Below are positions 6,638 through 11,139 of a stretch of DNA of 11,139 nucleotides, piece after piece (the stretch's first letter is position 1; every line of letters starts with the position of its first letter). The DNA comes from Desulfurellales bacterium. GTDB taxonomy: Bacteria; Campylobacterota_A; Desulfurellia; Desulfurellales; Hippeaceae. The notes beneath the pieces were generated by a model, which made no database searches, had not been told where the DNA came from, and saw only the letters and a list, made by a program, of their open reading frames with translations. A program made the position numbers and the translations under genes. The stretch covers positions 1-11,139 of the forward strand of contig JAMOPP010000104.1 in assembly GCA_027064405.1 (NCBI GenBank), read 5' to 3'.

Positions 6638-7980
6638 AGAGATTTATTAATCTGTTTAGCATATTTCTTACAGGCGAGCTGATAATCATTCTTATTATAG
6701 CTCTATATTTTTATTCAAGGTTTGACTCTGCCGATGACCTCCTAAACGGTATTGCGTTTTTTCTTATTATTTTTACTGCTCTTGCCTTTGCGCTTGCTAT
6801 ATTTTTAAGTAGCAGAGAAGAGAGAGCTTATAAATATCTAAAAAACGTAATAGATGATTTAAAAGAGTCAAAAGAGCCGAAGTTTCCACAGCTTAATGAT
6901 AGGGAGCTTATAAGAATTTTCTCTGGCATAAAAGAGATTTATAAGATACTCAAGAAAAACAGCATAGAGATTGAAGATGATAAAGATAAACTGAGATTTG
7001 TTATTAATTCTATGGATGATGGTGTGATTCTTCTTGAGAAAGAAAATATCGAACTTATAAACAGGGCGGCTTCGGACTTTTTGGGTATAAAAGACAAAAG
7101 CGGTAACATAATAGATTTGCTCTCCAATCATACTTTTGTCGATGTTTTTAGTGAAATTTTAAGCAAAGGTAGATTCGAAAGAGATATATCAATTCTCGGG
7201 CGGTGGTTTTTTGTTAAATCTATAAGCCTTAACGATAAAAAGCTTGTAATAATAAGGGACATAACGAAACAGAAGAATTATGCAATTCTTAAAGCCAAAT
7301 TTTTTGAAGATGTATCGCATGAGCTTAAAACGCCTATTACATCTATAATGGGTTATGCCGAAACACTGCTTGATGGTGATATTGATGAGCAATTAAGAAA
7401 AAGGTTTCTTGAATATATATATAAAAATGCTCAAAATTTATCTGAGCTTGTTGACGATATATTAACACTTCACAGACTTGAAAAACGGAAAGAACCGACA
7501 AAAGGGTCGTGTAATTTAGCCGATATATCGGAAGAACTTAACATATCCTTTCGAAGCTTAGCCAAAGAGAAGGGTATTGACCTTATCGTTAATGCAGAGC
7601 AAAAGGTTGTGCCAATAGCTTGCAGTTATTTAAAATCCATACTCTGGAATCTCGTTGATAATGCCATAAAATACACAGAGAAGGGTTACATAACCGTTAC
7701 ATATAGGTGTGATAATTCTAATCTTATACTGAAAGTCGAAGATACGGGTGTCGGTATAAGCCCGAAGCATCTGCCTTACATATTTGATAGGTTTTACACA
7801 ACGCAGAAGAGTAGAAATAGAAGAATGAGTGGAACGGGTCTTGGCCTTGCCATAGTAAAGCATATAGTGCAATTGCATAACGGCAGCATAGATGTAAAAA
7901 GCAAGCCTTCAGAGGGTAGTGTGTTTACGATTAAGATGAGCATCTCCGATTTATATAAGCTGTCAAAATCTAATAATTAG
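6634..7980 (+). CDS. phoR: PhoR-like sensor histidine kinase
   Basis: This 448-aa membrane kinase probably phosphorylates the upstream PhoB. Two membrane helices (~6-28 and ~36-59) flank a loop of only about 8-10 residues, so there is no real periplasmic sensor. A charged helical segment (60-115) occupies the place of a HAMP domain. A PAS domain follows (~116-210, RFVINSMDDGVILLE). The phospho-acceptor is H229 in the H-box DVSHELKTP. The ATPase domain has the N-box N343 (NLVDNAIKYTEKG), the G1 box DTGVGI (370-375), the F-box YIFDRFYT and the G2 box GTGLGL (400-405). Its ATG overlaps the phoB stop (ATGA) with no clear ribosome binding site, so translation is probably coupled. It is the last gene of the pst operon, and I see no strong terminator after it. 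Confidence 0.93.
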   Translation: MKRFINLFSIFLTGELIIILIIALYFYSRFDSADDLLNGIAFFLIIFTALAFALAIFLSSREERAYKYLKNVIDDLKESKEPKFPQLNDRELIRIFSGIKEIYKILKKNSIEIEDDKDKLRFVINSMDDGVILLEKENIELINRAASDFLGIKDKSGNIIDLLSNHTFVDVFSEILSKGRFERDISILGRWFFVKSISLNDKKLVIIRDITKQKNYAILKAKFFEDVSHELKTPITSIMGYAETLLDGDIDEQLRKRFLEYIYKNAQNLSELVDDILTLHRLEKRKEPTKGSCNLADISEELNISFRSLAKEKGIDLIVNAEQKVVPIACSYLKSILWNLVDNAIKYTEKGYITVTYRCDNSNLILKVEDTGVGISPKHLPYIFDRFYTTQKSRNRRMSGTGLGLAIVKHIVQLHNGSIDVKSKPSEGSVFTIKMSISDLYKLSKSNN

Positions 7981-8001
7981 TTAATTTTTTTATATTTTGC
8001 T

Positions 8002-8029
8002 TTGACAAATCATCTGCTATAAATATACT
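8002..8029 (+). promoter_or_regulatory. sigma70-type promoter for hom-argH
   Basis: TTGACA (8002-8007, perfect -35) and TATACT (8024-8029, -10) are 16 nt apart in the 83-nt gap between phoR and hom. The predicted start near 8036 gives a leader of about 28 nt. It makes hom-argH independent of the pst operon. Confidence 0.8.
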
Positions 8030-8050
8030 CTTACTAAGCAAAATGTTCGT

Positions 8051-8057
8051 GAAGGGG
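8051..8057 (+). promoter_or_regulatory. hom ribosome binding site
   Basis: GAAGGGG lies 6 nt before the ATG at 8064. It decides that start over the upstream in-frame ATG at 8043, which would be only a few nucleotides from the predicted transcript start. Confidence 0.75.
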
Positions 8058-8063
8058 TGTTGG

Positions 8064-9359
8064 ATGAAGGATATAAATATAGGTTTACTTGGTGCTGGCA
8101 CTGTTGGCAGTGGAGTTATTAAGATACTAAAAGATAATGCTGAGATTATTAAAAAACGACTCGGTTTTAATCTGGTTTTGAAGAAAATTTATTCAAGAAG
8201 CATCAGAAATGAAATTAAAAATGATATTAGTTCGATTACGGCAAGCTCATACGAAGAACTTTTAGGTGACGATATAGATATAGTTGTTGAACTTGTTGGC
8301 GGTTGTGATTTTGCAAAAGATTTTATGTTTGAAGCTATAGAAAAAAAGAAAAGTATTGTTACTGCAAACAAAGCCCTTCTTGCGAAGTATGGTTTTGAAA
8401 TTTTTTCAAAGGCTTTTGAGAATAAAGTTGATATTGGATATGAAGCTGCTGTTGCCGGCGGTATTCCTATAATTAAAGCTATTAAGGAATCCTTGTCGGC
8501 AAACAATATAAAATCGATTAAAGCAATTGTAAACGGAACATGCAACTACATACTTACGGAGATGCTTGAAAAACAGGTGCCGTTTGAAGAGGCTTTAAAG
8601 GACGCTCAAGACAAAGGTTTCGCCGAGGCTGATCCGAGTTTTGATATAGGTGGAGTTGATGCTGCGCATAAAATGGCTATTTTAAGTTCCATAGCATTTG
8701 GAGACAATGTAAAAGATGATTCTGTTTATAGAGAGGGTATAAAAGGCGTAACGCTTCTTGATATAAAGTTTGCAGATGAGCTTGGTTATAAGATAAAACT
8801 GCTTGGTATAACAAATCTTCTTGACGATAAAATTGATGTGAGGGTTCATCCTACAATGGTAAAAAAAGAGGATATTTTAGCGAAAACGGATGGCGAATAT
8901 AATGCAATAAAGGTCTTGTCCGATATGGCTGATGATACTGTTTACATAGGAAAAGGAGCGGGGAGCCTACCTACGGCAAGTGCAGTTGTGTCTGATATTA
9001 TGGATATAGCAAGAAACATAAGGCACAATTCTCATCTAAGGATACCATTAATGTCATTCCCGTTTAACTATGTTAAAAAAAGAAAAATGGTAAATATAAA
9101 CGACCTGTCAATGGATTATTATTTGAGATTCTCAGTTGCGGATTCGGCAGGTGTTTTGTCTAAAATATCCGGAGTTTTAGGTGAAAGGAATATAAGTATA
9201 AAGAGTGTTATACAGTTAAATAAGGGCAAAGATTGGGTGCCTTTAATAGTTATGACTCATAAAGCCAAGGAAAGGGATATACAGGATTCATTAAACATTA
9301 TACATAAAATGGATATCATAAAAGACAAAACTTTACTTGTAAGGGTTGACGATGAATAA
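8064..9359 (+). CDS. hom: homoserine dehydrogenase with C-terminal ACT domain
   Basis: The 431-aa cytoplasmic enzyme reduces aspartate semialdehyde to homoserine with NAD(P)H, the branch step to threonine and methionine. The Rossmann dinucleotide motif is GAGTVG (10-15). The substrate-domain marks are TANKALLA (100-107), NGTCNYILTEM (157-167) and GFAEADPSFDIGGVDAAHK (185-203). D199 and K203 correspond to the catalytic pair known in the yeast enzyme. Residues ~352-431 form an ACT domain (RFSVADSAGVLSKISGVLGERNISI), the usual site of threonine feedback inhibition. The start at 8064 is supported by GAAGGGG; the in-frame ATG at 8043 would add seven poorly conserved residues. A strong promoter lies directly upstream. 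The gene overlaps argH by 8 nt, so the two are co-transcribed. Confidence 0.97.
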   Translation: MKDINIGLLGAGTVGSGVIKILKDNAEIIKKRLGFNLVLKKIYSRSIRNEIKNDISSITASSYEELLGDDIDIVVELVGGCDFAKDFMFEAIEKKKSIVTANKALLAKYGFEIFSKAFENKVDIGYEAAVAGGIPIIKAIKESLSANNIKSIKAIVNGTCNYILTEMLEKQVPFEEALKDAQDKGFAEADPSFDIGGVDAAHKMAILSSIAFGDNVKDDSVYREGIKGVTLLDIKFADELGYKIKLLGITNLLDDKIDVRVHPTMVKKEDILAKTDGEYNAIKVLSDMADDTVYIGKGAGSLPTASAVVSDIMDIARNIRHNSHLRIPLMSFPFNYVKKRKMVNINDLSMDYYLRFSVADSAGVLSKISGVLGERNISIKSVIQLNKGKDWVPLIVMTHKAKERDIQDSLNIIHKMDIIKDKTLLVRVDDE

Positions 9360-11139
9360 AAAATTATGGGGTGGTAGATTTTTAAAATCCACAGATAATG
9401 CTATGGAAGCGTTTTCAGAATCTATAAGTTACGATAAGAGATTATACGAATATGATATTATGGGTTCTATTGCCCATGCTCAAATGCTTGCAGCACAGAA
9501 GATAATAAGCGAAGAAGAATCAGATGAAATAATAGCTGCCTTGAGAAAAATAAAGCAGATGATAGATTCCAAAGGGTTTGATTTCAGGATAGAAGATGAA
9601 GACATTCATATGAATATAGAAAGACAGCTTATTGAACTTATCGGAAAGACTGGGGGAAAGCTTCACACTGCAAGAAGTAGAAATGACCAAATAGCACTTG
9701 ATATAAGGTTGCTTTTAAGGGATATGACAATTGAAATATCTGATAAATTAAAAGTTTTGCTTACTGAAATTGCCTCTTTGGCAGAAAAGTATATAGATGT
9801 AATAATGCCCGGTTTTACACATATGCAACATGCTCAGCCTATTTTTTTCTCACACTATATTCTGGCATACTACGAAAAATTTAAACGAGACAGAGAGCGT
9901 TTTTTAGATAATATAAAAAGAATTGATGTTATGCCTCTTGGAAGCGGGGCTCTTGCGGGAACGAGTTTTCCCATTGACAGAAAATTTGTGGCTGAAAAAT
10001 TAAAATTTTCTAAAATTTCAAGAAATTCAATAGACGCAGTTTCAGATAGAGATTTTGCAATAGAATTTTTAAATAATGTGGCTATTTTTTCTATGCATGC
10101 GTCAAGATTTGCAGAGGAGATGGTGCTTTTTTCAACATCCGAATTTAAATTTGTTGAACTGCCGGATGAATTTTGCACAGGTTCAAGTATTATGCCTCAG
10201 AAAAAGAATCCCGATGCTATGGAGCTTATAAGAGGAAAAACGGCAAGAACATACGGCAACCTGATGCAGATGCTGACTCTTATGAAATCTTTGCCTTTGG
10301 CATATAATAGAGATATGCAGGAAGATAAGGAGTCTTTATTTGATTCTCTTGATACAATTTTCGGGGTTTTGAATATTTTAATTCTAATTGTTCCTAAAAT
10401 CAAACCAAACAGGGATATTTTGGAAGATGCTTTAAAAAGTGGTTTTATTACCGCAACGGATCTTGCCGATTATCTTGCCAAGAAAGGCATACCCTTTAGA
10501 GATGCCCATAAAATTGTAGGAAATATAGTTTCCTACGCTGAAACAGAAAATAAGAGACTTGACGAGATGTCTGTAAATGAACTTAAGAAATTTTCAGATA
10601 AGATAGAGAGTGATGTTATAGATGTTCTTCACTACAGAAAAGCGGCAAACTCAAGAAAGAGTTATGGAGGTACGGCGAAGGAAAATATCTTATCCGTGAT
10701 AGAAGATATAAAAAAGGAGTTGTCTGTAAGAGAAAATGCGAAAATTTTGTGCGAAAGATGTTCATATCCCGTTAAGATATACAATAATCCGATTCCTACG
10801 GTTGATATAATTATACAGATTGACTCTAAAATTGTATTGGTGCGAAGAAGAAATGAACCTTTTGGCTGGGCTATTCCGGGAGGTTTTATAGATTACGGTG
10901 AATCGGCTGAGGCTGCAGCTGTTCGCGAGGCAAAAGAAGAAGCCGGTTTGGATGTTAGCATTACGGGTCTTCTTAATGTTTATTCCAATCCGGATAGAGA
11001 TCCGAGATATCACACAATCAGCACTGTATTTAAAGCAAAAGCAAGAGGTATTCCGAGAGCGGGGGATGATGCTCAGGATATAGGACTTTTTGAGCGAAAT
11101 AATTTGCCTGATGATATAGCCTTTGATCATAGAAAAATA
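9352..11139 (+). CDS. argH: argininosuccinate lyase fused in frame to a C-terminal Nudix hydrolase domain (3'-truncated by window)
   Basis: The frame is open for 596 codons to the window edge. Residues 1-~459 are a full-length argininosuccinate lyase, which splits argininosuccinate into arginine and fumarate, the last step of arginine synthesis. The marks are KLWGGRF (4-10), HTARSRNDQ (105-113), GFTHMQHAQP (154-163, probable catalytic H157) and the fumarase/ASL signature GSSIMPQKKNP (277-287), whose loop carries the catalytic Ser. The normal C-terminus is reached at SRKSYGGTAKENILSVIEDI (434-453). With no stop, residues ~464-596 continue as a Nudix domain with a perfect box (511-533). The ATG at 9352 overlaps the end of hom by 8 nt. 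The fusion could be real, or an artefact of one missing T at 10745-10748 joining two overlapping genes. The lyase identity is secure; the single-protein status is not. Confidence 0.88.
   Translation, partial: MNKKLWGGRFLKSTDNAMEAFSESISYDKRLYEYDIMGSIAHAQMLAAQKIISEEESDEIIAALRKIKQMIDSKGFDFRIEDEDIHMNIERQLIELIGKTGGKLHTARSRNDQIALDIRLLLRDMTIEISDKLKVLLTEIASLAEKYIDVIMPGFTHMQHAQPIFFSHYILAYYEKFKRDRERFLDNIKRIDVMPLGSGALAGTSFPIDRKFVAEKLKFSKISRNSIDAVSDRDFAIEFLNNVAIFSMHASRFAEEMVLFSTSEFKFVELPDEFCTGSSIMPQKKNPDAMELIRGKTARTYGNLMQMLTLMKSLPLAYNRDMQEDKESLFDSLDTIFGVLNILILIVPKIKPNRDILEDALKSGFITATDLADYLAKKGIPFRDAHKIVGNIVSYAETENKRLDEMSVNELKKFSDKIESDVIDVLHYRKAANSRKSYGGTAKENILSVIEDIKKELSVRENAKILCERCSYPVKIYNNPIPTVDIIIQIDSKIVLVRRRNEPFGWAIPGGFIDYGESAEAAAVREAKEEAGLDVSITGLLNVYSNPDRDPRYHTISTVFKAKARGIPRAGDDAQDIGLFERNNLPDDIAFDHRKI
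10741..11139 (+). other. Nudix domain (ADP-ribose pyrophosphatase-like) at the ArgH C-terminus
   Basis: In the argH frame, a single CERC pair (C467, C470) precedes NPIPTVDIIIQI (479-490) and IVLVRRRNEPFGWAIPGG. The Nudix box GX5EX7REUXEEXGU is fully satisfied: G511, E517, R525, E526, E529, E530, G532, L533, so metal-dependent hydrolysis should be intact. After the box, YSNPDRDPRYHTISTVF (544-560), AGDD (570-573) and LPDDIAFDHRKI (585-596) match a Nudix group that includes archaeal ADP-ribose pyrophosphatases. The substrate is therefore probably ADP-ribose or a similar nucleoside diphosphate compound, by family resemblance only. Only a few C-terminal residues seem to be missing. If encoded separately, its likely start is an ATG at 10736 in the neighbouring frame. 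Confidence 0.85.

Noticed and set aside
7981..8063. Threonine riboswitch, attenuator leader peptide or phoR terminator before hom
   Set aside because: The predicted leader is only about 28 nt, with no Thr-codon run and no GC hairpin followed by T residues. Only the short weak palindrome CTAATAATTAG ends phoR.
10736..10810. Separate Nudix gene starting at the ATG at 10736, as written
   Set aside because: As sequenced, that frame leaves the Nudix reading frame and stops near 10808 without the Nudix box, so the domain is only readable in the argH frame.

Overview
The window looks like a piece of an AT-rich bacterial chromosome. It runs from the end of an rRNA operon, through a complete phosphate uptake and sensing locus, into an amino-acid biosynthesis operon. 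The protein genes favour AGA/AGG for Arg and ATA for Ile, as many thermophiles do. PstS has a plain Sec signal peptide with no lipobox, which fits a diderm (Gram-negative) cell. My tentative guess is a thermophilic relative of Desulfurella/Hippea or Deferribacteres. That rests on general resemblance, not on a search.

Layout: 1-415 is the 3' end of a 23S rRNA, followed by a short spacer and a complete 5S rRNA (about 457-578). trmL (588-1076, tRNA wobble 2'-O-methyltransferase) starts only about 10 nt after the 5S with no terminator between them. 1077-1490 holds no gene I can support, and it ends in a bidirectional terminator shared by the convergent trmL and pstS. pstS (minus strand, 1567-2586) diverges from pstC-pstA-pstB-phoU-phoB-phoR (plus strand, 2772-7980), a tightly coupled six-gene operon. 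The 185-bp divergent region carries two opposed arrays of TTAACA-like direct repeats at exact 11-bp spacing, which read as PhoB/PhoP boxes. A clear sigma70-type promoter (TTGACA-16-TATACT) then drives hom (8064-9359, homoserine dehydrogenase with an ACT domain). hom overlaps argH by 8 nt, and argH stays open to the window edge.

How the genes work together: PstS captures periplasmic phosphate, PstC/PstA form the channel and PstB powers it. PhoU links transporter state to the kinase PhoR, which phosphorylates PhoB, and PhoB probably binds the repeat arrays to switch on both divergent units. The locus therefore encodes its own regulatory loop.

The most unusual observation is at the right end. 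A full-length argininosuccinate lyase (about 460 residues) continues in frame, without a stop, into an intact Nudix hydrolase domain resembling ADP-ribose pyrophosphatases. This is either a true ArgH-Nudix fusion or two overlapping genes joined by a single-base error in a T run; the sequence alone cannot decide. I saw no CRISPR array, insertion sequence, tRNA or phage gene. Apart from the possible fusion, the region looks like ordinary core genome.
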